From the NCBI GenBank assembly GCA_023407175.1, contig JAEYMU010000012.1, positions 186,001 to 250,000 on the forward strand: a stretch of DNA of 64,000 nt. Reading direction: 5' to 3'. The stretch comes from Bacillota bacterium (lineage in GTDB: Bacteria; Bacillota_A; Clostridia; Lachnospirales; Lachnospiraceae). The notes below the pieces were generated by a model that ran no database searches, was not told the origin of the DNA, and was given only the letters and a program-made list of their open reading frames with translations. Of the stretch, positions 43,424-52,870 are shown in pieces. Made by a program: the position numbers and the translations under genes. Numbering within the stretch: position 1 is the first letter of the stretch; every line of letters begins with the position of its first letter.

Positions 43424-44659
43424 TCACACTAAACTGGAATGAATTGCCTGTTCAAAATCCCAGGTCAAATCCTCGATATCCTCCAGCCCCACACTGACAC
43501 GGACCAGATCCTCATAAACCCCTGCATGAAGACGTCCCTCCTCCGTACTGTTTAAATATATGGTAGAGGCAGGATGAATTAACAGCAATTTCGTGTCTCC
43601 GATATTGGGAGCTATCATTGCATACTTTATCCGGTTCATAATCTGATAAGCCCTTTCCTTTGTGCCTGCACGAAAGGTCAGGATGCCGCCGTAATAACCG
43701 TGAAACTGCTTTTTGGCAATTTCATGCCAGGGACTTGTTTCAAGACCGGGATAGTTAACTCCGGGAATATTCTCATTACGCTCCAGATATTTCGCAAGTG
43801 CAAGCGCATTACTGCTGATTCGCTCCATTCGGATTCCCATCGTTTCCAGCCCCAGCAGGTTAAGATAAGCGTTGAAGGGGGACAGACAGGCGCCGGTATT
43901 ACGAAACAGCCCGTTCCTAAGCTTTGCTATGTATTGAAAGGGCCCGAACTTCTTATATTTTGCAAGACCGGAATACCTTGTGTAATCCCATTTGAATTTT
44001 CCACTGTCCGTTATAATTCCGCTGATGGAATTCCCGCTGCCGTTAATGTACTTGGAGGAGGAATTGATCACAATATCAGCGCCAAGCTGCAGGGGCTTTA
44101 CCAGAAATGCCGTTGCCGTCGTATTATCTACCAGAAAAGGAAGCTGATGCCTATGGGCTACCCCTGCTACCGCTTCAATATCCAGTACATCCAGCTTCGG
44201 ATTACCGATAACCTCCGCAAAGATCAGCTTTGTTTTCTCCGTTATCTTACTTTCATACTCCTCCGGTGTACCATCGTTCACATATACCGTATGGATACCG
44301 TAGGCCTCCAGGTCCTGAAATAAGTCAATGGTCCCGCCGAAGATTCCCGCACCGGATATAATCTCATCCCCTGATTGTACGATGTTTAATATGGCATTGG
44401 TTACTGCCGCCATACCGGAGGCACAGGCAACAGATGCAAGCCCGGCTTCAATGGCCGTAATCCTTTTTTCAAAGGCCTCCACCGTAGGGTTATTGATTCT
44501 GGTATAGGAAAACCCAGGCAGGGTATGTGTAAATACCTTCTCCAGCTCCTCCGCTGTCTGATAGGCAAAGGCACTGGACTGATATACCGGTGTCAATGTA
44601 GCTCCCGTCTTTTCCTCCACAGAGGCATTCTCATGCAACAATGATGTATTAAAATTCAT
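43424..44659 (-). CDS. metY: O-acetylhomoserine sulfhydrylase, copy 2
   Basis: A 411-aa PLP enzyme of the same family as the 586-1875 gene but distant from it. The PLP lysine is in INSSSKYINGSGNSI. First gene of the sulfite-to-homocysteine operon with its own promoter. Together with the tailed carrier it is the likely thiocarboxylate-dependent homocysteine synthase. Confidence 0.92.
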   Translation of the reverse strand: MNFNTSLLHENASVEEKTGATLTPVYQSSAFAYQTAEELEKVFTHTLPGFSYTRINNPTVEAFEKRITAIEAGLASVACASGMAAVTNAILNIVQSGDEIISGAGIFGGTIDLFQDLEAYGIHTVYVNDGTPEEYESKITEKTKLIFAEVIGNPKLDVLDIEAVAGVAHRHQLPFLVDNTTATAFLVKPLQLGADIVINSSSKYINGSGNSISGIITDSGKFKWDYTRYSGLAKYKKFGPFQYIAKLRNGLFRNTGACLSPFNAYLNLLGLETMGIRMERISSNALALAKYLERNENIPGVNYPGLETSPWHEIAKKQFHGYYGGILTFRAGTKERAYQIMNRIKYAMIAPNIGDTKLLLIHPASTIYLNSTEEGRLHAGVYEDLVRVSVGLEDIEDLTWDFEQAIHSSLV

Positions 44660-45175
44660 AGTTTCCTCGCATTCCGCCGCTGGCAGCAGCAGTACTTTAT
44701 CTCAATTCCGGCTAAAACTAATTCAAAGTATATATTTCAATTCATAGTTTGTCAATATGAATTATAAGATTAATATAGGATACCTCGATACCCGGTATGA
44801 AGGGGTTTCAGTTGATATTTAAGCCTCACAGCATATTATATTATTCCTATATTTTTAGTATGATATTAAGGTGAATAATTCCGCCCCATCTTTCAATTAT
44901 ATCGGTCTTTCTACTGATGATTGTCGAAATATTGGCATTGGGGATGGCAAAAATAATATGATCCCGATATCAATGATATATTATTTATATGCTTTAGATT
45001 ATAACATAGTTTTCATATTTTTCAACTATGTATTTCAAAAAAATATTACCAGTGCATTATGATGAATAAATCCGCCATAATACACCGGCATACTTAAGAA
45101 CGTATGGGCCTCTTACTATTTATTATAATGGGAAGCCGAATGAATTTTCTTACCAGTTATTTAGAATACAGTGCA
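44660..45175. other. Gap between metY copy 2 and the radical SAM array
   Basis: Holds the metY promoter on the minus strand. The remaining 400 AT-rich bases show no convincing gene, RNA or terminator. Confidence 0.55.
44727..44755 (-). promoter_or_regulatory. Promoter of metY copy 2 operon
   Basis: TTGACA (44750-44755), 17-bp spacer, TATACT (44727-44732), about 70 bases before the ATG. No CTAG-type attenuator is present here. Confidence 0.8.
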
Positions 45176-46387
45176 CTAGGATATCTTTAATGCCTTTTGA
45201 TAGGTATGCCAGGTTCCATCCTCCACCTCATATAAATCCAGCGTAAGTCCCCTGCCCGCATTGGCATTAAATATCTCCTCATAGGTGCGCCCGTATTTCC
45301 TTAGAATATCGGCAACCCTTCGCTGCACATCCCAATGCCAGTCTACGGTAGGAGAGCGATGCCCCTCCAAGGGCGACCCCAGCGCAGGCACCCAGCTGCT
45401 TGCAACTGCCACCACTCCTATGGAGGCCAGCGTCTCAATTCCTTCCAATAAAATCTCCTTGGGCTGTAAGCCTGCAACAAAATTACTTCTTACATTGCCC
45501 TTGCCAAAGACCTCGACTGCGTATTTTATGGCATTAATCCAGTTGTCATAGCCGCCACAGTCCTCTACCTTACCAGGACATACGATTTCAAAATACTCCT
45601 TGCGCCATACCTCCGTATTGAAGGAAATCGTACTGTAGCCGGCTTCCTTATACTTGTCAATAACAGAGAAATCCAGCGGTGCGCCGATGCAGGCCGTACC
45701 GTTAAAGGTTTCGGTCCCCAGCTCCTCCTTAATACTCTCCGCAACATCCAGATAATATTCCACCTCACGCCGCTCCGGTATAAAGCCTCCGGTAATGGTC
45801 AAATGCTTATAGCCCTCATCATAGGCCGCCTTTACCGTTTCCGCAATCTGATGGGGATATTTCCAGGCAGGTCTGGTCTCTCCTCCCTCCAGCCCCTTCG
45901 TTCCGTTCATCACACAGAACAGACAGGTTTGCCCCTTATCCTTAACCGAGCATTCTGTACTGTAGGCTATTACAATACTTTTATCCCGGTATCCGATGGT
46001 TGCATCGCTGCCAATATCCCTCATACTGACACCGTCCTTTGTGAATTTGGAATAGAAGCCCGGTGTCTGGGGGAAGGTAAGATCGGATACAATAGCTCCC
46101 CGGTATGCAATGCTGAACTGATTTCCGTTCCTGACAATTTCATAGGACGAATCCTTATTGGTAATCAAATTAACGCTAAAGCCGTTCTTCAGAAGAAAGG
46201 TGGAGGGAATATGGTACGTTTTCTTTGAGATTAAATCCAAATCCCAGGTACAATAGTCCAGCTTCTTCAACCCCGGCTTGTGCTTCAGTACCTCATCAAA
46301 AATGCCAAGCTGATAGGTAACTCCCTCCACACTTAAGGCCTGCTTCAGCTTTAACTCCTCATATAATTCTTCCTTTATACTGCTCAT
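45176..46387 (-). CDS. Radical SAM paralogue 1 (C-x8-C-x2-C)
   Basis: A 403-aa radical SAM protein of the biotin-synthase-like TIM-barrel type. The cluster motif STECSVKDKGQTCLFC has eight residues between the first two cysteines, longer than the canonical three. Other blocks: ITGGFIPERREVEYYLDV, FNGTACIGAPLDF, NVRSNFVAGL, SPLEGHRSPT. GGAGG eight bases before the ATG at 46387. Last gene of operon C. Four close homologues occur in the window. Reaction unknown; product or cofactor modification for the reductases is possible. Confidence 0.82.
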   Translation of the reverse strand: MSSIKEELYEELKLKQALSVEGVTYQLGIFDEVLKHKPGLKKLDYCTWDLDLISKKTYHIPSTFLLKNGFSVNLITNKDSSYEIVRNGNQFSIAYRGAIVSDLTFPQTPGFYSKFTKDGVSMRDIGSDATIGYRDKSIVIAYSTECSVKDKGQTCLFCVMNGTKGLEGGETRPAWKYPHQIAETVKAAYDEGYKHLTITGGFIPERREVEYYLDVAESIKEELGTETFNGTACIGAPLDFSVIDKYKEAGYSTISFNTEVWRKEYFEIVCPGKVEDCGGYDNWINAIKYAVEVFGKGNVRSNFVAGLQPKEILLEGIETLASIGVVAVASSWVPALGSPLEGHRSPTVDWHWDVQRRVADILRKYGRTYEEIFNANAGRGLTLDLYEVEDGTWHTYQKALKIS

Positions 46388-46473
46388 TGCATTATCCTCC
46401 TTTTCAAATACTCTTCCTGCCCAAACACTAATTCCAGTGCTCAAACCTCCGCTTTGCCGATCAGTCTCCCGAA

Positions 46474-47682
46474 CTATGATACCTTTACTTCTTTTTTATA
46501 GCCTTGCCAGGACCCGTCTTCAATCTGCAAAATATCATGAACCGGAAACCGGGCCGGCGCAGCATTAAATACTTCCTCGTAGGTGCGCCCATACTTTTGC
46601 AGTATTTGGGCATGCCTTAACTGCATTTCCCAATGCCAGTCAACCGTAGGGGTACGGTGTCCCTCCAAGGGAGAGCCTCCATATGCCTTAAAGCTGGAGG
46701 CTATTGTAACCACACCGATGGAAGCGAGATATTCAAAGCCCTCATATAAGACCTCCTTGGGCTGGAGCCCTGCTACAAAATTACTTCTCACCCTACCTTT
46801 GCCAAAGACCTGAACCGCATATTCGATTGCCTTAATCCAGTTGTCATAGCCGCCGCAGGCCTCCACCTTGCCCGGACATACAATTTCAAAATACTGTTTA
46901 CCCCAGACCTCGGTATTAAAGGCTATCGTGCTAAAGCCTGCTTCCTTATATTTATCAATGACCGAAAAATCCAAGGGAGCCCCGATGCATGCCGTTCCAT
47001 TAAAGGTATCCGTTCCAAGGGCTTCCTTAATACTTTCAGCCACATCCAGATAATATTCCAGCTCGCGGCGCTCCGGGATGAAGCCTCCGGTAATGGTTAA
47101 ATGCTTATAACCCTCATCATAGGCCGCCTTTACTGTCTCGCCGATCTGGTGGGGATATTTCCATACCGGTACATCATCGACACCATCTGTTTTTTTCTTT
47201 GCATTAAAGGTACAGAACAAGCAGGTCTGCCCCTTATCCTTAACCGCGCATTCCTCGCTGTAGCAGATTACGATGCTTTTATCAAGCTTGCTGTTTGATC
47301 TGTCTCTCGCAATGTCCTTCATACGGGCACCGTCTTTTGTTTTCTTACCATAGAATTCCGGTTCTTCATCAAAGCTAATGTCCGTAAGATATTTTCCCCG
47401 ATGTGTGATGCCGAAGACCCCACCTTCCTCTACCAGCTCATAGGGTGAATTTGAATCCGTCAGCAGATAGATACCAAAATCATGCTTTAACCTGGCCGGA
47501 TTGATAATATCATAGTACTTCTTCGTTGTGGCAAATTTACCGGGCGCACAGTATTCCAGAATCCGTAATTTCTTTTCCTCTCGCAGCTTATCAGCAGCAT
47601 GCCCGCTTAAGGAAACACCTTCAATATCCAGAGCTACCTTCAGCTTCAGAGCATCGTAGAGCTCATCCTTTCTATTACCCAT
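46474..47682 (-). CDS. Radical SAM paralogue 2 (C-x8-C-x2-C)
   Basis: A 402-aa member with SEECAVKDKGQTCLFC and the same GGFIPERRELEYYLDV, ACIGAPLDFS and NFVAGLQPKE blocks. It differs from the others after the cluster motif (TFNAKKKTDGVDD instead of VMNGTKGLEG) and in SSFKAYGGSPLEGH, where the others have WVPxLGSPLEGH or similar, so its substrate may differ. The start was placed at the ATG preceded by AAGG; 15 more codons upstream are open. Confidence 0.8.
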   Translation of the reverse strand: MGNRKDELYDALKLKVALDIEGVSLSGHAADKLREEKKLRILEYCAPGKFATTKKYYDIINPARLKHDFGIYLLTDSNSPYELVEEGGVFGITHRGKYLTDISFDEEPEFYGKKTKDGARMKDIARDRSNSKLDKSIVICYSEECAVKDKGQTCLFCTFNAKKKTDGVDDVPVWKYPHQIGETVKAAYDEGYKHLTITGGFIPERRELEYYLDVAESIKEALGTDTFNGTACIGAPLDFSVIDKYKEAGFSTIAFNTEVWGKQYFEIVCPGKVEACGGYDNWIKAIEYAVQVFGKGRVRSNFVAGLQPKEVLYEGFEYLASIGVVTIASSFKAYGGSPLEGHRTPTVDWHWEMQLRHAQILQKYGRTYEEVFNAAPARFPVHDILQIEDGSWQGYKKEVKVS

Positions 47683-47796
47683 TTCATGACCTTGCAGCAT
47701 ACATACACCAGGGTCTGCCTGCCGCATTTTCCTTTCTTAGATGATTACAGCGGTTCCCAGGATGTGCCTGCCGTACAAGCGGTTATCAGACACACC

Positions 47797-49008
47797 CTAG
47801 GAAACCTTCTCCTGCTTTCTTAAGGAGGGCCAGGTTCCATCCTCAATCTGATAGATATCGTGAGTCAGGCTTCTGGTCGGAGTTGCATTAAAGATTTCCT
47901 CATAGGTGCGTCCGTATTTCCTTAGAATGTCGGCGTGACGAAGCTGTACATCCCAGTGCCAGTCAACAGTCGGAGTCCGGTGACCTTCCAAAGGAGAACC
48001 AAGTCCAGGCACCCAGGGTGAAGCTACGGTTACAACACCGATGGAAGCAAGATATTCAAAGCCCTCAAATAATACCTCCTTCGGCTGTAAGCCGACTACA
48101 AAATTACTTCTTACCCTGCCTTTACCAAATACCTGAATCGCGTATTCGATTGCTTTAATCCAATTATCGTATCCGCCGCAGGCTTCCACCTTACCGGGGC
48201 ATACAATGTCAAAGTAATTCTTGCCCCAAACCTCGGTATTAAAGGAAATTGTACTAAAGCCCGCCTCTTTATATTTATCTATTACAGAAAAATCCAAGGG
48301 TGCTCCGATGCAGGCCGTGCCATTGAAGGTCTCAGTCCCCAACGCCTCCCTGATATGCTCCGCCACATCCAGATAGTATTCCACCTCACGGCGTTCCGGG
48401 ACAAAGCCTCCGGTAATGGTAACATGCTTATAGCCTTCGTCATATGCCGCCTTTACCGTCTCGCCGATCTGATGGGGATATTTCCAGGCGGGTCTGTATT
48501 CCGGGCCCTCCAACCCCTTTGTTCCGTTCATGACACAGAACAGACAGGTCTTCCCGTTATCCTTTACGGAGCACTCGGTACTGTAGGTAACAACAATACT
48601 CTTATCCTCGCTTCCCATATCGGTGGGCAGCGCAATATCCTTCATGATAACTCCATCACTGGTTCTTTTCGTCAGATATTTCGGTATTTCAGGAAAGCTG
48701 ATATCTGTCAGGTATTCTCCTCGAAAGGTAAGTCCGTAGCCGCTGTTTACCTTAACAATCTTATAGGGAGAATTCTTATCTGCAACGATCATTGTTCCAA
48801 AGCCGTTTTTCAACTTTAAAATTCCCGGAAGATTATAGCTTTTCTTCGTAATCAGTTCCTTATCCCAGGTACAGTACTCCGGCTTTTTCATCTCCTCATG
48901 CCGGGCCAGGAGCTCGTCAAAAATACCTGCATCATAATTTACTCCTTCCACATGCAGCGCCAATTTGAGCTTCAGCTCCTCATACAATTCTTCCTTTAAT
49001 GAACTCAT
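47797..49008 (-). CDS. Radical SAM paralogue 3 (C-x8-C-x2-C)
   Basis: A 403-aa member with STECSVKDNGKTCLFC, GGFVPERREVEYYLDV and PWVPGLGSPLEGHRTPT. Strong GGGGG five bases before the ATG at 49008. It follows the binding-protein gene after a GC-rich hairpin. It is closest to paralogue 1 over the N-terminal half. Confidence 0.82.
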   Translation of the reverse strand: MSSLKEELYEELKLKLALHVEGVNYDAGIFDELLARHEEMKKPEYCTWDKELITKKSYNLPGILKLKNGFGTMIVADKNSPYKIVKVNSGYGLTFRGEYLTDISFPEIPKYLTKRTSDGVIMKDIALPTDMGSEDKSIVVTYSTECSVKDNGKTCLFCVMNGTKGLEGPEYRPAWKYPHQIGETVKAAYDEGYKHVTITGGFVPERREVEYYLDVAEHIREALGTETFNGTACIGAPLDFSVIDKYKEAGFSTISFNTEVWGKNYFDIVCPGKVEACGGYDNWIKAIEYAIQVFGKGRVRSNFVVGLQPKEVLFEGFEYLASIGVVTVASPWVPGLGSPLEGHRTPTVDWHWDVQLRHADILRKYGRTYEEIFNATPTRSLTHDIYQIEDGTWPSLRKQEKVS

Positions 49009-49020
49009 ATTTACCCCCTT

Positions 49021-49035
49021 CCGCCGCCAACGGCG
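49021..49035 (-). other. Short GC-rich intercistronic hairpin
   Basis: GCCGCC / GGCGGC stem with a 3-nt loop between the binding-protein gene and radical SAM paralogue 3, immediately before its ribosome site. Likely an mRNA processing or stability element. Confidence 0.45.
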
Positions 49036-49053
49036 GCATATAATCAAAGTGTT

Positions 49054-50145
49054 TTATTCGTCCAGCGCCTTCTTGGCCGCTTCGTAATAGCTGGTATCAA
49101 TAATACTGCTGATATCCACACTCGTACTGATCAGCTGCTTATTGAAAAGAAATGTGTTCAGGTTCTCCAGCTTATCAATATTCTCCTGGGCAATATCCCC
49201 GTCAAAAAGCTGAATATCATAACCCTCATAAACTTTAGTTGCCGTCGCCAGGTCAACCCCCTGTGATACATTCGCCTCGATAAATAAATCATAATCCTGG
49301 ACTGCATCATTATAAGCACGCAGATAGGCTTTAAAAAGCGCCGTCAATACCTCGGGATGTTCTTTTCCGAATTCATTTCTCGCAGCTATTACTGCCTGAC
49401 AGGCCCACTCGGGATTGTCAGTTCGGGTCGAATGAATTTGTTTTATGGGAAATTTGGCTTCTATGATCGGTATATATAAGGATACGGTAACCAAGGCATC
49501 CGCATTGCCGCTGATGAAGGTTGCAAGGGCATTGGCAGGATCATTAACAATTTCTACCTTATCAGCATCGATTCCGTATTTCTCCACAACACTGTCCCAG
49601 TATTGTTCCGCTACAGTTCCAAGTCCTACAATTACCTTTTTCCCCTCAAGGTCCTTGGGTGTACTGATCTCGGAATCCTCTGCTACGAGCACAGTCAAAT
49701 CCAGCTGTGTGGAGGATACGCCCACAACCTTGACATCGATGCCCTTTGAGGCCAGTACGACAACAGGGAAATCGCCGTATGAGGCGGCGTCAATCGCACT
49801 GGATACAAATGCTTCATTTACTGCCGGTCCCGCCTGGGCAAAGCCCTGCACCTCAAGCTTATAACCGACGGCTGCCAGCTCCTGCGCAAGATATCCTTTG
49901 TCATCTGCGATGCCGAGAATACCGGTAAGGTCATTTTGCTCCTGTGCCAGACCCAGACGGAAGGGCTTTAAGTCCTCAGCTGCCACCGGCTCCGTAGCCT
50001 CTGGAGCAGCTGTGGTCGCTGTATTGGTAGGAGAAGCGGCCTGTGACGGATTTGAGGCCTCCTCCGCCGCTTTCTTACCGCAGCCCGTCAGCAGCAGCCC
50101 TATTATTACCAAAAAATATAATATCACATTTACTTTTTTCATCAT
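49054..50145 (-). CDS. SsuA/TauA-type substrate-binding lipoprotein
   Basis: A 363-aa NMT1/SsuA-like binding protein with a signal peptide and lipobox GLLLTGCGKK, then a Ser/Ala/Thr-rich linker to about residue 60. The core has EGKKVIVGLGTVAEQYWDS and NADALVTVS. With the permease and ATPase at 53.8 to 55.3 kb it forms an importer of the aliphatic sulfonate, taurine or nitrate type. ATG at 50145 chosen because GGAGG lies five bases upstream. Confidence 0.87.
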   Translation of the reverse strand: MMKKVNVILYFLVIIGLLLTGCGKKAAEEASNPSQAASPTNTATTAAPEATEPVAAEDLKPFRLGLAQEQNDLTGILGIADDKGYLAQELAAVGYKLEVQGFAQAGPAVNEAFVSSAIDAASYGDFPVVVLASKGIDVKVVGVSSTQLDLTVLVAEDSEISTPKDLEGKKVIVGLGTVAEQYWDSVVEKYGIDADKVEIVNDPANALATFISGNADALVTVSLYIPIIEAKFPIKQIHSTRTDNPEWACQAVIAARNEFGKEHPEVLTALFKAYLRAYNDAVQDYDLFIEANVSQGVDLATATKVYEGYDIQLFDGDIAQENIDKLENLNTFLFNKQLISTSVDISSIIDTSYYEAAKKALDE

Positions 50146-50159
50146 GTCTTCCTCCATTT

Positions 50160-51434
50160 TCAGTTGATTACCGCAGCTGCGTATTCTTCCAGGAAGCTTA
50201 ATATTCCCGATACACCGAATATGCTTCTGCTTAATATGACTTTTCTTTCACAGGGAAGGGAACTGTACAGAATCGGAATATTCAATTCCCTTGCCACCGA
50301 TTCCTCCAATTGACTTCCCAGAATGATTTCAGGCCGCCCTTTTCTTATTTCTTCTCCGATCTCTCTTGCATTCTCAGTATAAATTATTCTGGTTTCCTTT
50401 GAAAAATTTTTTTCAAGAAGCTTTCTCTCCTCCTCCCCCGGTTCATCCGTAACGAGAACGGTTTGTATCATCTGTCCCAGGCTTTGCTTAAGAAAGCTGC
50501 CCAGAGCTGCTACCACCGGGGATGCACCCACCAGTGCTATCTCCTTCTGGATATGGTATCTGTAATAATACGGGGCCAGCTTAGCCAGATAATACAAATA
50601 TCTCTCCCGCTCCTTCTGCCCTACCTGCTCTATTCTTTCCTTTTTATCCGGATAGGCTGCTGCAAGCTTCTCCAGTAATTCTTCCGTGCCCTCAAGCCCC
50701 ACCGGAAGCTTTTCCAGGTAAAGATAGGGCGTACCATATTTTTTCTCAAGATATTTTGCAATGGCAAGACCGTACCCTGTATATGCAATATTCAGCCGGG
50801 CCGCCCTGATTTTCTTCCAATTCTCCACGCTGCTTTTTTGTCCGAACAAAGGATTCGACGTAAGTCCTGCTTCTTTCAGCAGACGCTCCAGCTCCTCCAG
50901 ATTGCCCTCCCAATAAGGATCGATATTGGGCAGCAGCCCGAATATATTAACCAGTTCGGTGTCTATCGTTATTTCAGAATTATTAAACCTTGACAGCTCC
51001 TCGATGATGCCGGTTACTACTTTTTTATATGCCTGGAAGCTATTTCCCTTGAAGCCGGGGGTACTGATATGTATCACCGGATATCCCTGCTCATAGGCCT
51101 CCTTCGTCATAGCTCCGATATCATCTCCTACAATTTCCGTTGCGCAGCCGCTGATCACCACATAGAGGTCTCCCTCCATCACCTTGACCGTATTTTTTAT
51201 TTGCTCCCGAAGCCTTGCCGTCCCACCGAATATAACCTGCTTCTCAAATACATTGGTGCCGGGTATGGCATAATTTTCATGAAGGCTGCTTGTTGTATTG
51301 GCATTATACTTTTCCTGTACGCCGCAGGCCGGTGTGGAATGAATGATTGGAACAATACCCCTGATTGCTTTCAATGTACTGATGGAACCCTGTAGGAGGC
51401 AGCCGTTTCTGTTATTCTCGATATGGTTGGACAT
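50160..51434 (-). CDS. Nitrogenase-like K (beta) subunit, K5
   Basis: A 424-aa K subunit, shorter than K1 to K4. Cys12 (RNGCLLQG), Cys37 (TPACGVQ) and Cys97 (ISGCATEIVGDD) are retained. It starts inside the D5 stop (TAATG). Because D5 keeps only one cysteine, the pair could hold a single [4Fe-4S] cluster (three K ligands, one D ligand), as in dark-operative protochlorophyllide reductase, which uses 3 Cys and 1 Asp. This is inference. Confidence 0.84.
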   Translation of the reverse strand: MSNHIENNRNGCLLQGSISTLKAIRGIVPIIHSTPACGVQEKYNANTTSSLHENYAIPGTNVFEKQVIFGGTARLREQIKNTVKVMEGDLYVVISGCATEIVGDDIGAMTKEAYEQGYPVIHISTPGFKGNSFQAYKKVVTGIIEELSRFNNSEITIDTELVNIFGLLPNIDPYWEGNLEELERLLKEAGLTSNPLFGQKSSVENWKKIRAARLNIAYTGYGLAIAKYLEKKYGTPYLYLEKLPVGLEGTEELLEKLAAAYPDKKERIEQVGQKERERYLYYLAKLAPYYYRYHIQKEIALVGASPVVAALGSFLKQSLGQMIQTVLVTDEPGEEERKLLEKNFSKETRIIYTENAREIGEEIRKGRPEIILGSQLEESVARELNIPILYSSLPCERKVILSRSIFGVSGILSFLEEYAAAVIN

Positions 51435-52849
51435 TATTTTACCTCCTGTTTGATATACCAGTTTGCACTTTTCTTAAGCCATCCTGACTGATATACTCCA
51501 CGCCCTGCTTCTGCGGTAAAATTCTTTGCAAAGCCGTTATAGTTCACCAGCTTATATAATTCCCTCGCAAAGATTACACTGCCCTGATAGCCGGTGATAT
51601 TAAGCTGCTGCGTATCCAATACGGACAGCTCCCCCTGCAGGACTGCGTCAACTGCAAGATCGTTGCCAATATAAACCTCTGCACCGGATTTTCGAAGGAT
51701 ATTCACCTGCTCATAGGGCTGGCCCTCTCCAATCAGAAGGGATAATTCCGGATTTCTCTTATACAGCCTTTCCAGCTGCTTCAAAAGTGTGATATCCAGA
51801 TAAGGGAACTTAATTCCCACGACCTCCGCATTCAAATCCTCCAAAAGGCGAAGGACCGCATTGGCCTTCTCCGGGTCAATACTTACAAACACCTTATTTT
51901 TATTTAATTTATATTGTTCAATTGCCTGTCTGGTGCTATGACTTTCCCGTTCTATGAGCTCCTGTGCTTCCTTTTCTCTTCCAAGCTGCTCTCCCAGTGC
52001 CGTAAGCCATTTATCCGTGGCTTTGATTCCGATTGGATAGTTAAGCCCAAGAGTCGGTATGCCATAAATATCTTCAAGAACCCGGGCAAAATACTCTCCC
52101 TCTCCCTGATTGATTACCAGGTTATAGGCCGCACCGGCCGCCTTTATAATTGCTTCCTTTGTGGAAAATCTGGGGAAAACATTGATTTCTACGCCCAGGG
52201 CTAAAAGCAGGCGGCTTAACTCCGTCAAAGTCTCTCTGCTTTCACTTAAGGAGATTACATTGATGAAATCCCCTTTCTCGGCCCTTTGTGGCAACAGATA
52301 TTTTACAAGGGAATGGATTGCGGTATCATAGCCGGATACGCCTATCTTGGAACGGAAACCGTCTGTATAGACGGGAATGACCGGTATTCCCAGTTCCTCC
52401 GTTAACTCCTGCGTCACCGATACCACATCGTCATTGTTGATTGCCACAACTGCAGTGGTTATAACAAACAGTAATTTGGGATGGTTTTTCCGGTATATCT
52501 GTTCGACCGCCTTCTTTAGCTTCCGGTCACTCCCAAGAATGGAATCCTCCTCCAGGATATTGGTTACTGCCCATCTGGTATCTATGGCATTTACAGTATT
52601 GTAGTGGTTTTGAATAATACCGCAGCCCCTGGGCCCGTGGACCACAATACCGGCACCCTCAATGGTATTAATCACCTGTAACGCATACAGGATATCATTG
52701 TTTGTATCCTGTGAAAATGTCCTGACACGCTGCTTTAGCTTTCCATCATAATATTCCCTTAGAATTGCTTCCACGGTCCCATAGTAGGCAGCTATTGTTG
52801 ACAGCCTTTTTTCTCTTATTACCGGGGTTTTCCCTTTTAACAAAGCCAT
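51434..52849 (-). CDS. Cysteine-poor nitrogenase-like D (alpha) subunit, D5
   Basis: A 471-aa NifD-fold protein with only one cysteine, Cys76 in HGPRGCGI (NifD Cys88 position). The other ligands are replaced: Asn51 (after SQDTN) for the first P-cluster cysteine, Ala133 (ITTAVVAINNDD) for the NifD Cys154 position, and Asn247 (INQGEGEYFARVLEDIYGIP) for the active-site Cys275 position. The length, the SQ, GPRGCG, DD and YGIP landmarks and the C-terminal fold remain, so it is not decaying. ATG at 52849 with GAGG seven bases upstream. Confidence 0.86.
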   Translation of the reverse strand: MALLKGKTPVIREKRLSTIAAYYGTVEAILREYYDGKLKQRVRTFSQDTNNDILYALQVINTIEGAGIVVHGPRGCGIIQNHYNTVNAIDTRWAVTNILEEDSILGSDRKLKKAVEQIYRKNHPKLLFVITTAVVAINNDDVVSVTQELTEELGIPVIPVYTDGFRSKIGVSGYDTAIHSLVKYLLPQRAEKGDFINVISLSESRETLTELSRLLLALGVEINVFPRFSTKEAIIKAAGAAYNLVINQGEGEYFARVLEDIYGIPTLGLNYPIGIKATDKWLTALGEQLGREKEAQELIERESHSTRQAIEQYKLNKNKVFVSIDPEKANAVLRLLEDLNAEVVGIKFPYLDITLLKQLERLYKRNPELSLLIGEGQPYEQVNILRKSGAEVYIGNDLAVDAVLQGELSVLDTQQLNITGYQGSVIFARELYKLVNYNGFAKNFTAEAGRGVYQSGWLKKSANWYIKQEVK

Positions 52850-52870
52850 CAAATCACCTCATTCCCGCTG

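Noticed and set aside
44871..45062. 63-codon plus-strand frame in the gap after metY copy 2
   Set aside because: No ribosome site, AT-driven composition and no recognisable motif.
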